Below are positions 45,987-55,600 of a DNA stretch of 64,000 nucleotides, piece by piece (position 1 is the first letter of the stretch; each line of letters opens with the position of its first letter). Made by a program: the position numbers and the translations under genes. Below the pieces are notes generated by a model. The model saw only the letters and a program-made list of their open reading frames with translations, made no database searches and was not told the origin of the DNA. The stretch is taken from positions 1-64,000 of the forward strand of contig CAZBIC010000022.1 of NCBI GenBank assembly GCA_964491875.1, written 5' to 3'. The DNA comes from JADJPG01 sp964491875. Its GTDB lineage: Bacteria > Verrucomicrobiota > Verrucomicrobiia > Limisphaerales > JADJPG01.

Positions 45987-47324
45987 GTGAGCATTCCCGC
46001 CAACGTCTCATCTCCTGCCGACGCCGCAGCGTTCGTCCGCGAGGCACTGCCGGCCGGTGGTTTGTTCGCCGACCAATCGTGGCGCATCTCGCCGACACCG
46101 TTCGCGCTGGGAGCCGACCTCGCGAAGGATTTGGAGACCTTCGGCCGCGTGCTGCTGCAATTTTATCGTGCGGTCAACTTGCTCTACCGCCAGAGCGTGG
46201 CCGGCAAGCAACCGGCGTGGATTGCAGAGTTGCTCGACCAAGGCAAGCCAGCGGAACTCGTCGAGCTACAGCGTTCGAATGCGTTCAAGAATGATATCCC
46301 GCGCGTCCTGCGGCCCGATTGCCTGCTGACTGAATCCGGCTTCGCGATCTCGGAACTCGACAGCGTGCCGGGCGGCATCGGTCTCACCGCGTGGTTGAAC
46401 CAGACTTACTCGAAGCTCGGCGCGCCGGTGATTGGCGGGGAGCGCGGGATGATGGAAGGCTTTGCCGGAATTTTTGGTGATGCGAAACAGGTTCACATCG
46501 TGGTCTCGGAGGAAGCGGGAGGCTACCGACCGGAGATGGAATGGCTGGCGGGGCAACTCAACAGCCCTGAACGTTCAGCGTTCAACGTTGAACGTTCAAC
46601 GTTCGATGCCTTCGCGGAGAGCGACGCGATCTATCGTTTCTTCGAGCTGTTCGATCTCGCGAATGTTCCGGCCTCGAAATCCATCTTCGCCGCCGCCGCG
46701 GAGAAACGCATCCGTCTCACTCCGCCGCCGAAGCCGATCTTCGAGGAGAAGCTGTTGCTCGCGCTGCTGTGGAATCGGAACCTGCGCCCGTTCTGGCGAC
46801 AGGAACTCGGGGAAAGTTTTCTCAACCGACTGCTGAAGTCCGTGCCCTACACCTGGGTCATGGACCCGACGCCGCTGCCGCCGCACGGCGCGATTCCGGA
46901 GCTGAATCTCACCGACTGGCAGCAGCTCAAGGCGATGTCGCAGAAGGAACGCGACTTGATCCTGAAAGTCTCCGGCTACTCCGAGGAAGCCTGGGGCGCG
47001 CGCGGCGTTTATCTCGGGAGCGATCTCTCGACCGCCGACTGGAGCGTGGCCGTCGACAAGGGGCTCGCGGCGTGGGGCCGTTCGCCATTTGTGCTCCAGC
47101 GTTATCACAAACCGCGCGTGGTGGAGTCGTCGTATTTCGACTTTGGCACCAGCCAGCTTGTGCCGATGCCGGGGCGTGTGCGCTTGTGTCCTTACTATTT
47201 CGTCTCTGGCGAGAATGATTCCGCCCGTGCGCAACTGGCCGGCGTGCTCGCGACCATCTGCCCGGCGGACAAGAAGATCATTCACGGCATGAAGGACGCC
47301 ATTCTCGCTCCCTGCATCGCATGA
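45987..47324 (+). CDS. Unknown cytoplasmic protein, possibly circularly permuted ATP-grasp type
   Basis: This 445-residue protein starts at GTG 45987. It has no signal peptide. LRPDCLLTESGFAISELDSVPGGIGLTAWLN resembles the substrate-binding part of circularly permuted ATP-grasp or glutathionylspermidine-synthase-like proteins, and the C-terminal FVLQRYHKPRVVESSYFDFG fits an ATP-grasp end, but I cannot assign it firmly. A heptamer-based repeat is inserted in frame at residues 194-206 (GNERSAFNVERSTF-like stretch), probably in a surface loop. It lies 24 bases after proA and overlaps the marC-type gene by four bases (ATGA), which argues for an operon. Confidence 0.5.
   Translation: MSIPANVSSPADAAAFVREALPAGGLFADQSWRISPTPFALGADLAKDLETFGRVLLQFYRAVNLLYRQSVAGKQPAWIAELLDQGKPAELVELQRSNAFKNDIPRVLRPDCLLTESGFAISELDSVPGGIGLTAWLNQTYSKLGAPVIGGERGMMEGFAGIFGDAKQVHIVVSEEAGGYRPEMEWLAGQLNSPERSAFNVERSTFDAFAESDAIYRFFELFDLANVPASKSIFAAAAEKRIRLTPPPKPIFEEKLLLALLWNRNLRPFWRQELGESFLNRLLKSVPYTWVMDPTPLPPHGAIPELNLTDWQQLKAMSQKERDLILKVSGYSEEAWGARGVYLGSDLSTADWSVAVDKGLAAWGRSPFVLQRYHKPRVVESSYFDFGTSQLVPMPGRVRLCPYYFVSGENDSARAQLAGVLATICPADKKIIHGMKDAILAPCIA
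46568..46602 (+). repeat. In-frame heptamer repeat within a coding gene
   Basis: Five copies of the 7-base unit T(G/C)A(A/G)CGT run in series (TGAACGT, TCAGCGT, TCAACGT, TGAACGT, TCAACGT). Because GAAC and GTTC are complementary, the stretch is also self-palindromic (GTTCAACGTTGAAC). Three units are 21 bases, so the protein shows a seven-residue period: ERSAFNV then ERSTFDA. Confidence 0.8.
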
Positions 47325-47953
47325 CGCCCTTGATCGAATTCACGTTGCTGGCCTTCGGGTCGCTCTTCGTGATCGTCGATCCGATCGCCGTCGTGCCGGG
47401 CTTTCTCGCCATCACACCGAACGACACGCCCGAGCAGCGTGAACGCATGGCGCGCATGGCGAGCTTCGTGATGGCCGGCGTGTTGCTGGCCTTCGCGCTG
47501 TTGGGAAAATGGATCTTTCAGTTCACCGGTATCACTCTGCCTGCTTTCCAAATTGCGGGCAGCATCATCCTGATGATGGTCGCGCTGGACATGCTCAAGG
47601 CGCAGCGTTCGCGCGTGCAGGAAACCGAGGAGGAAACGGAAGCCGGCGCGCGCAAGATGGACATTGCGATTACCCCGCTGGCGATTCCGATGCTGTCGGG
47701 CCCGGGCGCCATTTCGACGGTGATTCTCCTGCACAATAAAGCGGACGGCGTCGCTCAAGACGTCGCGCTCTGCGCGTGCATCGCCGGGGTGGCGGCAGTG
47801 ACGTATCTCATCCTCCGCATCTCCGCCAAGGGCGCCCAATGGCTGAACCCCATCGCGATGAAGATCACCACGCGCATCATGGGATTGTTGCTGGCGGCCA
47901 TTGCGTCGCAGTTCGCGATTAATGCGCTGAAGGAACTGAAAGTCCTGGAGTGA
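47321..47953 (+). CDS. MarC family integral membrane protein
   Basis: The 210-residue protein has about six membrane helices, beginning FTLLAFGSLFVIVDPIAVVPGFLAIT, with the DPIA/VP motif of the MarC family. Other helices include GSIILMMVALDML, MDIAITPLAIPMLSGPGAISTVI and IMGLLLAAIASQFAINAL, which are the usual conserved segments. MarC proteins were named from the mar locus, but are not themselves drug exporters; their substrate is not known. The start overlaps the upstream stop by four bases (ATGA), implying coupled translation. Its 3' neighbour is convergent, with an inverted repeat between them. Confidence 0.9.
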   Translation: MTPLIEFTLLAFGSLFVIVDPIAVVPGFLAITPNDTPEQRERMARMASFVMAGVLLAFALLGKWIFQFTGITLPAFQIAGSIILMMVALDMLKAQRSRVQETEEETEAGARKMDIAITPLAIPMLSGPGAISTVILLHNKADGVAQDVALCACIAGVAAVTYLILRISAKGAQWLNPIAMKITTRIMGLLLAAIASQFAINALKELKVLE

Positions 47954-47964
47954 GGCGCGGTGCA

Positions 47965-48032
47965 TAATCCGTGATGCGAGATTCGTGACACATGACGGAC
48001 GCGGTACCTGGCAGATCACGCATCACGGATTA
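47965..48032. repeat. Interrupted inverted repeat built from heptamers, between convergent genes
   Basis: TAATCCGTGATGCG (47965-47978) is perfectly repeated in inverted form as CGCATCACGGATTA (48019-48032). The left arm reads in 7-base units (TAATCCG, TGATGCG, AGATTCG, TGACACA). A second pairing (GATTCGT with ACGAATC) continues the structure. It sits between the marC-type and glycosyltransferase stops and could act as a two-way terminator or REP-like element. The element at 56463 shares its unit sequences. Confidence 0.75.
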
Positions 48033-48044
48033 CGAATCACTCCA

Positions 48045-48770
48045 TCACCTCCGTCCGTCGTACCAAATCGCGCATTCCTCCCGCCGCTTCATAGGACGCC
48101 CTCGCTGTAAGATCAAACGCCCAAGGAACTGGAGGTGTTCGCGTGGAGTGTAGAGATGCATCTTGCGGACGGACGTCACAATGGGATGCCGATGCAGGAT
48201 GGTCATTCGTTTGCCGCGTTGCCGCGCGAGCTTTTGGAGCCGCTTTGAGAAATCGATTTCCTCACTGACGAACAGCTCCGTGCTGAACCCGCCAATTTCC
48301 CTGAAAGCCGCTGCCTCGCAGAAGATGAATGAACCCGCTGCCCACCGCCGGAAGCGGCTGAGCAAATTCCAACCGCCAACCGCCATTCGCGGAACAAGAT
48401 ACCGTTCCGCAATGGCAACAGTGCTGCCGCCGGCAAGGACGCGCCCCTGCTGAATCACCTCTGCGACATTCGCGAACAAGCCAGCGCTCGGATGCGAATC
48501 CGCGTCCACGAAGATGAGCCAGTCGCCGGTCGCTCCTGCTGCGCCAGCGTTTCGGGCGCGGCTGATTTGGTTGATCGGCTCAAAGACAACCTTCGCGCCG
48601 GCTGCGCGCGCGATCTCCGCCGTTCGATCGGTTGAGTTGTTATCGCAGACGATGGTTTCGACCGCCCAGCCGAGATTGGCGAATGCCGTCGCCGCGACGG
48701 CGATGCGCGCCAGCGTATCGGCGATGAGCTTCTCTTCGTTGAAGGCCGGAATGATGATGGAGATCTTCAC
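48045..48770 (-). CDS. Family 2 glycosyltransferase
   Basis: The 241-residue protein is a GT-A fold transferase: IIIPAFNEEKLIADTL opens the nucleotide-binding part, VETIVCDNNSTDRTAEIA the second motif, and DWLIFVDADSHP contains the DxD metal motif. FVSEEIDFSKRLQKLA has the Glu-Asp-type catalytic-base pattern (usually ED; here EEID). The hydrophobic patches are not clear membrane helices, so the protein is probably soluble or peripheral. The donor and acceptor are unknown. It is encoded alone on the minus strand, opposite the surface-protein island on its right. Confidence 0.88.
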   Translation of the reverse strand: MKISIIIPAFNEEKLIADTLARIAVAATAFANLGWAVETIVCDNNSTDRTAEIARAAGAKVVFEPINQISRARNAGAAGATGDWLIFVDADSHPSAGLFANVAEVIQQGRVLAGGSTVAIAERYLVPRMAVGGWNLLSRFRRWAAGSFIFCEAAAFREIGGFSTELFVSEEIDFSKRLQKLARQRGKRMTILHRHPIVTSVRKMHLYTPREHLQFLGRLILQRGRPMKRREECAIWYDGRR

Positions 48771-48824
48771 GTAACGACGTTTTGACCATTCAAGCCCCTC
48801 GACCTCACGCCGTCAAAGTCCAGC

Positions 48825-48862
48825 TGTGCGCGACTCGCACACCGCTGTGCGTGGTTCGCACG
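48825..48862. promoter_or_regulatory. Two tandem palindromes, candidate operator upstream of the surface-protein gene
   Basis: TGTGCG-CGACT-CGCACA (48825-48841) is perfect; TGTGCG-TGGTT-CGCACG (48846-48862) is perfect in its inner five bases. Their centres are 21 bases apart, two helical turns, as expected for side-by-side binding of a dimeric regulator. They end 64 bases before the ATG at 48927. A matching palindrome occurs at 55752, before the response-regulator gene. Confidence 0.55.
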
Positions 48863-48926
48863 GTGCGGTCGTGCTGCGCGCAGGATAGAAACGTGGCCGC
48901 GACAGTCACACCTGACATCTAAAACC

Positions 48927-50762
48927 ATGAAGACGCTATTGCTCCCTCTCCTTCTCGCGGCGGTTGTTTTGCCAAAGGCCGCCGCTCAAGGCACCGCATT
49001 CACCTTTCAAGGCCGATTGAATGACGGAGCCGGTCCAGCAACCGGTAATTACGACTTGCGCTTCACCTTGCACGACACCCTCGCGGGCGGATCCCAGATC
49101 GGCTCGCCGCTGACGAATGCGCCCGTGGGCGTGACAAACGGGCTCTTCACCGTGCGACTCGATTTCGGTCCAACCGCGTTCACCGGTGCCTCGCGCTGGA
49201 TTCAAGTGAGCGTCCGCACCAACGGCAGCGCCGCCGCGCATACTCCATTGTCCCCGCGTCAGGCTGTGACCGCAGCGCCTTATTCGGTTCTGGCGGGATC
49301 GATTTCCGGCAACCTTCCCGATAGTCAACTTTCTGCGAACATTCCGAAGCTCAACGCCAGCCAGAGTTTCTCGGGCAACATTAACTTCACGGGCGCAGGC
49401 AGCATGGGAATCGGCACCGCCACCCCGCTGGATGCCAAGCTCGATCTCGAAGGCACACTGCGTCTGAATGATTTCGACCTTTGGTTGCGGGCAGGGTCGG
49501 ATCGCAACCACGGCCTGGGCTATCGTTCGACCATTGCAGGCCGAGCCATCGACGGGCCATTTCTGTTCGGCTACAACGGCGGAGTGTTGGGAGCCAGCAG
49601 CCCGGAGAGCATCTCGCTGGCTTGGGACTTCAACGGCAATGTCTGGATCAGCAACAACTTCGACACGGCATCCATCAACATCCGCAACAACGCCAGCTTC
49701 GGAAGTTCGACCCGCCAAATGCTCAACCTTTGGGGATCCACTTACGGCCTCGGTGTTCAGAACAACACGCTCTACCAACGCAGCGACGGCGGTTTCGCGT
49801 GGTTTCAGAAGGGCGCCCACAGCAATGCCGGAAACAATCCCGGCCCGGGTGGCACGAACCTGATGTGGCTCGATGGCAACGGCAACTTGTTCGCCAACGC
49901 GAGCGTGACGATCGACGCCGTCTCTGCAAACAACGGGAGCATTTATCCGGGATTGGTGTTTGGCTTGGGCAGCGGCGAGGGCATCGCTTCGAAACGTCGT
50001 CCTAGCGGCAACCAATACGGAGTCGATATCTACACCAGCTTCGCTCCGCGCCTGAGCATCGCGAACAACGGCAATGTGGGCATCAACACGACCACGCCTG
50101 GTGGCTTGCTGGACATCAATACCGGCAACGGAAACTTTCAGGTCATCAACGACCTCGTGCCGACCATCAATCTGACTGGCGGCGGCATTCCCGGCACCAT
50201 GCGCCTGCGCAATACGCTGGAAGTGTTCCCCTCCTTCGACGGCACTCGCGTAGGCAAGATCGACGTGCGCGATACCAACGGCGCGCCGACCATCACGCTC
50301 AGCGGCACTGGCGTTGCGACGGTGAAAGTGCTCGAAATTACCGGCGGCGCGGACATCGCGGAACCATTCCACATGTCGCACACCGAGGAACTGCCGAAGG
50401 GCGCAGTCGTGGTGATCGACGAGGAAAATCCGGGGCATTTGAAGTTGAGTTCCGAGCCGTATGACACGCGCGTCGCCGGGATCATCAGCGGCGCGAACGG
50501 AATCAATCCCGGCCTCGCGTTGCATCAGCAGGGCAAGATTGAAGGCGGGCAAAACGTCGCGCTGACCGGACGCGTTTACGCGCTGGCCGATGCCACGCAC
50601 GGCATCATCAAGCCCGGCGATTTGCTGACGACCTCCGGCACGCCCGGCCATGTCATGCGCGCCTCCGACGCTGATCGTCGTTCCGGCGCCGTGCTCGGCA
50701 AGGCGATGACCAGTTTGAAGGATGGCAAGGGTCTGGTGCTCGTGCTGGTGAGCTTGCAGTAA
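48927..50762 (+). CDS. Large secreted surface protein with tail-fibre-like repeats
   Basis: This 611-residue protein has a signal peptide (LLLPLLLAAVVLPKAAA). The first 150 residues (FTFQGRLNDGAGPATGNYDLRFTLHDT, then LSPRQAVTAAPYSVLAGS) are a frequent N-terminal module in verrucomicrobial and planctomycete surface proteins. The middle is a beta-rich Asn/Gly repeat section with VGINTTTPGGLLDINTGNG and MGIGTATPLDAKLDLEG, as in phage tail-fibre and trimeric-adhesin-like shafts. The C-terminus (VKVLEITGGADIAEPFHMSHTEELPKG and following) resembles an intramolecular chaperone-like or peptidase-like end module, but I do not identify a catalytic dyad. The palindromes upstream suggest control by the nearby two-component system. 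Confidence 0.65.
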   Translation: MKTLLLPLLLAAVVLPKAAAQGTAFTFQGRLNDGAGPATGNYDLRFTLHDTLAGGSQIGSPLTNAPVGVTNGLFTVRLDFGPTAFTGASRWIQVSVRTNGSAAAHTPLSPRQAVTAAPYSVLAGSISGNLPDSQLSANIPKLNASQSFSGNINFTGAGSMGIGTATPLDAKLDLEGTLRLNDFDLWLRAGSDRNHGLGYRSTIAGRAIDGPFLFGYNGGVLGASSPESISLAWDFNGNVWISNNFDTASINIRNNASFGSSTRQMLNLWGSTYGLGVQNNTLYQRSDGGFAWFQKGAHSNAGNNPGPGGTNLMWLDGNGNLFANASVTIDAVSANNGSIYPGLVFGLGSGEGIASKRRPSGNQYGVDIYTSFAPRLSIANNGNVGINTTTPGGLLDINTGNGNFQVINDLVPTINLTGGGIPGTMRLRNTLEVFPSFDGTRVGKIDVRDTNGAPTITLSGTGVATVKVLEITGGADIAEPFHMSHTEELPKGAVVVIDEENPGHLKLSSEPYDTRVAGIISGANGINPGLALHQQGKIEGGQNVALTGRVYALADATHGIIKPGDLLTTSGTPGHVMRASDADRRSGAVLGKAMTSLKDGKGLVLVLVSLQ

Positions 50763-50784
50763 TCGATTTGCAGGAACCACCGCC

Positions 50785-52080
50785 ATGAACACTTGCTCCA
50801 ACACCCGCTGGCTGCTGCTCGCCTGCCTGCTGGCAATGATCGCCCTTCCCGCGCACGCCGCGCTGACCTGGCGCGTGTCGGTGAAGATCATCCTCGACAG
50901 TCAGGGACGGAATCCAACGGCCACGAACCGCTTCAACTACAGCACCCCCGAGCGCATTCGGGAGGAGTTCGCGGAATACAACGTTCTCCTCGACCGCATG
51001 GGCTGGGGTTATCGTTTTGATCTCACGGAGATCAAGGAACTGACTGGCCTGAGCCAGTGGTTTAACAAGGATGCCCGCAACGGAACAAACCTCTTTGAAC
51101 TGGAGCTCGCGGCGAAGGCCAATCCCTCCGTTTACGCGTATCGCTCTGACGCATTGAACGTCTACATCAACAACACCAGTTCCGGTGTTGCCGGACCACA
51201 CCTCCCGTTGTTGGGCGACGTCGTGATGTCGGGGGCGAGGGGTTACTGGTCCCTCATCTTCCACGAACTCGGCCATGCGCTTGGCCTGCCGCACACCCAA
51301 GGCTCATGCGGCATGTGCAGTGAAGGATCGGATGAGTGCAAGAACGGCCCCGTCGATGACGACATCGCCGACACGGTGCTGGACCGCCAATGCTGGACGA
51401 CCAATGACATCGCCATCCAGAACTTCGGCCGCGGTTACACCAGTCTTTCAGCAGACCAGCGGCGCCGGGTTCGCGATGTGTGGGAGAACATCATGTCCTA
51501 CCACAATGACGACAATGACAACCGGCTCCATCGCCTGACCCACGACCAATGGGAAATCGTGGTGGACTCGTCCAACTTCCAGCGACGAAACGTCACCTCT
51601 GGCCGCAGCGTCTTCGTCAGCAACACCGGTCAAGGTGAGTCGCCCTGCAATCTCGAAACCCGCGTGCGTGAACTGGCGGAAAGTTTACCCGGCCCGGTGT
51701 CGTGGTACATCGATGAATTGCTGCTGGACCCTCCCTCACCCGATCTCTTCCTCCGCCGCAACTGCCAGAACTTCTCCGTCGATCCGCCGTTTCCGCCCCG
51801 GCCACCTGGCTATCCAAACAATTGGTCGTGGCCACCGAATCTGAGCATCTTTCCGAATCCGCCAGCGGGTTACCCCTCCGACTGGCCGTGGCCCCCCATC
51901 GATCCCGCGCCGGTACAAGTCTGCATTGGCGGATTCAAGACCGTGAAGGAAGCACTCGACTGCGGCACCTCCAACGGTGACCGAATTCAGATCAAGGCTG
52001 GCACCTACAACGAGAAACTCCGCATCACCAAACCCATCACGCTGGCGACCGACCGCGGCACTGTCGTGATCGGTCGTTGA
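50785..52080 (+). CDS. Secreted matrixin-like zinc metalloprotease
   Basis: This 431-residue protein has a signal peptide (LLLACLLAMIALPAHAA). The zinc site is HELGHALGLPH at residues 160-170 (His160, Glu161, His164, His170), the extended HExxHxxGxxH motif of metzincins. A Met-turn follows at NIMSYHND (Met237). Cys-rich loops (GSCGMCSEGSDEC) lie between. After about residue 310 there is a Pro/Trp repeat region (PPRPPGYPNNWSWPP, then PNPPAGYPSDWPWPP) and a short beta-helix-like end (KTVKEALDCGTSNGDRIQIKAGTYNEKL). It lies 22 bases after the surface protein and 12 bases before the next gene, so it is probably in one transcript. Its target is unknown. Confidence 0.86.
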   Translation: MNTCSNTRWLLLACLLAMIALPAHAALTWRVSVKIILDSQGRNPTATNRFNYSTPERIREEFAEYNVLLDRMGWGYRFDLTEIKELTGLSQWFNKDARNGTNLFELELAAKANPSVYAYRSDALNVYINNTSSGVAGPHLPLLGDVVMSGARGYWSLIFHELGHALGLPHTQGSCGMCSEGSDECKNGPVDDDIADTVLDRQCWTTNDIAIQNFGRGYTSLSADQRRRVRDVWENIMSYHNDDNDNRLHRLTHDQWEIVVDSSNFQRRNVTSGRSVFVSNTGQGESPCNLETRVRELAESLPGPVSWYIDELLLDPPSPDLFLRRNCQNFSVDPPFPPRPPGYPNNWSWPPNLSIFPNPPAGYPSDWPWPPIDPAPVQVCIGGFKTVKEALDCGTSNGDRIQIKAGTYNEKLRITKPITLATDRGTVVIGR

Positions 52081-52092
52081 ACCAAAGATCCC

Positions 52093-52536
52093 ATGAAACG
52101 AAACCGCGCCTTGCGCAGCACCATCACGGGTCTCATTGCCCTCGCCAGCCTCACCACCGCCGCCCACGCACAAACTTATTCCATCGACTGGTTCACCATC
52201 GATGGCGGTGGCGGCACCAGCACGGGCGGGAACTATTCGCTCAGCGGAACGATCGGACAGCCGGATGCTTGTGCCATGACCGGCGGCAACTACTCGCTTA
52301 CAGGCGGTTTCTGGAGCATCGAGGCCATCAATACGCCGGGTTTCCCACGCCTGCTCATTGCTCCTGCGGGAGACAACGTGATCATTTCGTGGACGCCAAG
52401 TACACCCGGATTCGTGCTTCAGGGGAATGGCGGCCTCACCGCCGTCAGCTGGGCCGATGCGCCCAGCGGAAGCACGAATCCCATCTCCGTTCCCGCTTCC
52501 GCCGCCGCCCGCTTCTACCGATTGCGCAAACCGTGA
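52093..52536 (+). CDS. Small secreted protein with an RFYR-type C-terminal module
   Basis: This 147-residue product has a signal peptide (STITGLIALASLTTAAHAQ). Two short Gly/Ser/Thr units follow (GGNYSLSGTIGQPD and GGNYSLTGGFWSI), a pattern widespread in verrucomicrobial secreted proteins. The C-terminal half (LLIAPAGDNVIISWTPSTPGFVLQ, ending AARFYRLRKP) is the same Ig-like ending seen on other exported proteins in the window. It starts 12 bases after the metalloprotease gene. Function is unknown; the repeat plus end module suggest a surface or export-linked role. Confidence 0.65.
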   Translation: MKRNRALRSTITGLIALASLTTAAHAQTYSIDWFTIDGGGGTSTGGNYSLSGTIGQPDACAMTGGNYSLTGGFWSIEAINTPGFPRLLIAPAGDNVIISWTPSTPGFVLQGNGGLTAVSWADAPSGSTNPISVPASAAARFYRLRKP

Positions 52537-52621
52537 ACGTTCCGGGAAATTCTCGATCCTGCTTCGTCGTTTCCAACAGGCGGGCCACAGCGTAGGCTCC
52601 GGCTGTCCAGCAGGCTCGTTC

Positions 52622-55600
52622 ATGTCGCCAGCGCCGAAAAACCCGGTCGATTCACAGCTCCAGCAACGTCGAGAAGCAATCCGGCGCAGCCTCTCGCGCG
52701 TGAACACCGCCGGTGTGGCCGTGGTGCTCGTCACCATTGCGCTCGCCGTGGCCGCGGCCGTCGGTGCGGCGCGCGCTTCCCGGCAGAGTCAGCTTGCACG
52801 GGACGCCAACGAACGCGGGCGCGAGGAGCTCTGGAAATCATATCTCGCCCAGGCCCACGCGGGCCGGCTTAGCCGGGTAGTGGGCAGTCGCGCCGCCGGA
52901 CTCGAAGCGATCACTGCTGCTGCAGCCATCCGTCCTTCCGTCGAATTGCGCAACGAAGCCATCGCGCATCTCGCGATGCTGGACTTCGAGCCCACTTCCT
53001 TGTCGTGGACGAACGTTCCCAATCTCGGCCATTCAATCGTCGATCAGAACTTCGAGCGCTTCCTCGAATCGGATGGCGTTGGCAACATTCGCATCAGTCA
53101 GGTCCACAACCGGACGAACGCCTTCCTCCTGCGCGGCACCAACGGCACCATTCATTTTGCGTCATTCTCGGCCGAAGGACTTCTTCTCTCCGCCGTTCAC
53201 TCGAATCGCCGTCTCGTCGTTTGGAATCTCGACGGACGCACGAACGCCTATTCGCACCCCGGCGTGACTTGGGCGCGATTCTCTCCACGATTCGACCTCT
53301 TGCTCACCTTGATGAGCGATGATTCCGTGAGGATGCTGGAAGGCAGCACCGGACGCGAACTCGCTTCCTTCCGACCCGGCGGTCGTCCCAGCATGGCGGC
53401 GTTCGACTCCACCGGTGATGAGATCGCCGTCGCCGTGCAAAACAAGCTCCACCTCTGGAACTGGCGGACCGACACCCGTCGCGAGCCGTTCGAAACCGAT
53501 CTCAACATCTGGTCCATCGCGTGGAACGGCCATCTGCTGGCCGCGAGCGAAGGTTCCGGTGAAGTTCGCGTCTGGAATCTCCTCACCAAACGCTCGCGCC
53601 GTCTGCAAGCGCACCAGAACGCGTCCAACCACATCTTCTTCAACCCCGCGGGCGACCTGCTCGTGTCCACCTCCTACGATGGTTCGACGAAGTTTTGGGA
53701 ACCACGCACCGGCGAGTTGCTGCTGTCCACCTCAGCGGGATTCGCCAATCAGTTCAGCCCGGACGGCCAGCGCCTGCTGTTCAGCACGCAGTCGGGACGG
53801 AGCATCTGGCGCGTCGTTCCGCCGGTGGGCATCACTACGTTGAATTGCATGAGCGGCGCCTCCATGAACGTGTGGCACGTTGATTTCAGTCGCGACGGTC
53901 GCTGGGTGGCCGCCACGAAGGACGACAGCGTGAGCATTTTCGAAGTCGCCAGCGGACAACGCGTCGCCCGACAGTCGATGAACCGCAGCCGTGCCGCGTA
54001 TTTTCTACCGGGCGACACCAATCTCCTCGTCACCAGCACCCATCGCATCGGCTTCTGGCCTATCGCCGAACGAGTCGAAACGTCGAACAGCGCTCCGGTT
54101 TTTCGCTTTGGCAAACGCGAGCTCATTGCGCTGACGAACATCAGTTACCTCGAACCCGGCGCGCTCAGTTTGGATCGCCAGCGGCTGATCATCCCCGTCA
54201 GCCAGAGCGAAGCCGCGTTGTTCGATCTCGAAACACGCCGCGAGACACTGCGGCTCACGAACGCGATTCTGCCCAAGATGTCATCGCTCAGTCCGAACGT
54301 CCGCTGGGCCGTCACCGGAACATTCCACGGCTGGGGCATGACAGCGTGGGACGCTGCGTCTGGCGCGAAACTGCACGACTTCAAGGATGGCAATTCATCA
54401 GCCTACTTCAGTCCGGACGGACGTTTCCTCGTCAACGCCGGCGCCAGCCACTACCGCATCTACGAACCTGGCTCGTGGAAATTGCTCCACCAGATCCCGC
54501 GCGAAAGCGGCAGCGACCTCGCCAATCTCGCCGCGTTCAATCGCGACGGCAGCCTCATGGTGGCCATCAAACAATTGAACCGGGTCGAACTGCTCGCACC
54601 CGGCTCGTGGAATCTCGTCGCATCCCTCATTCCGCCCGATCAACAAGTCGTCACCTGGCCGGCCTTCAGCGCGGACGGTGAATACCTCGCCGTCGCCACA
54701 GCGCAGGATCTGGTTCAGCTCTGGGACTTGAAATCGCTCCGCACCGAACTGGCCAGGATGGGATTGGATTGGAATCCCACGAAACCCGATGCGGCGCCGA
54801 CGATACCCGCCCGACCACCGCTAGCCTCCGGCGAATCTTGGATCACCAACCTCATTCTCCCGGTTTCCGTCGGGGTGCTCGTCGTGCTCGCCTGCGCGGT
54901 GTTCATTCGCCAGCGCCAGCGTCAGTTGCTCGGAGCCTACATGGAGATTGACCAATTTGCCGAAGAACAGAAGCGCCAGCTCACCGCCGCACAGACAGAG
55001 CTGATCCACAGTCAAAAGATGAAGGCACTCGGCACCCTCGCCGCCGGCATCGCGCATGACTTCAACAACCTGCTCAGCGTGATTCGCATGTCGAACCAGC
55101 TTACCGGGACAGCGGCAAAGGACAGTCCTGACATTCAGGAGAACGTGAGCGAAGTCGAACAAGCCGTGCAGCAAGGCAAGAAGCTCGTCCGTTCCATGCT
55201 CGGCTACAGCCGCGAGGAGGTGGGTGAGCAAGGACCGTTCGGCCTGCCAGAACTCGTCGAGGACACCGTCGCGCTGCTCAGCAAACAATTCCTCGGCGGC
55301 ATCGCGCTCACGCTGGAACTTGATTGCAACACTTCGCTCGCGCGCGGTTCGCGCAGCCGATTGGAGCAGATTCTCCTGAACCTGATCGTCAACGCCGCGG
55401 AGGCAATGGAAGGCGCCGGTTCGTTGCACATCAGCGTCCGGCAGGTGACTGCGCTTCCCGAGCAGCTCGTTCTGCGCCCGACGCCCGCGACTGTATTTCT
55501 CGAACTCAGCGTCGCGGATTCCGGGCCCGGCATCGCGCCGGAGATCCTCCCGCGCATCTTCGAACCGTTTTACACCACCAAGCATCGCGGCGTGGTCCGA

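Noticed and set aside
48936..50891. Long open frame opposite the surface-protein gene
   Set aside because: Antisense shadow; the plus strand has signal peptide and repeat structure.
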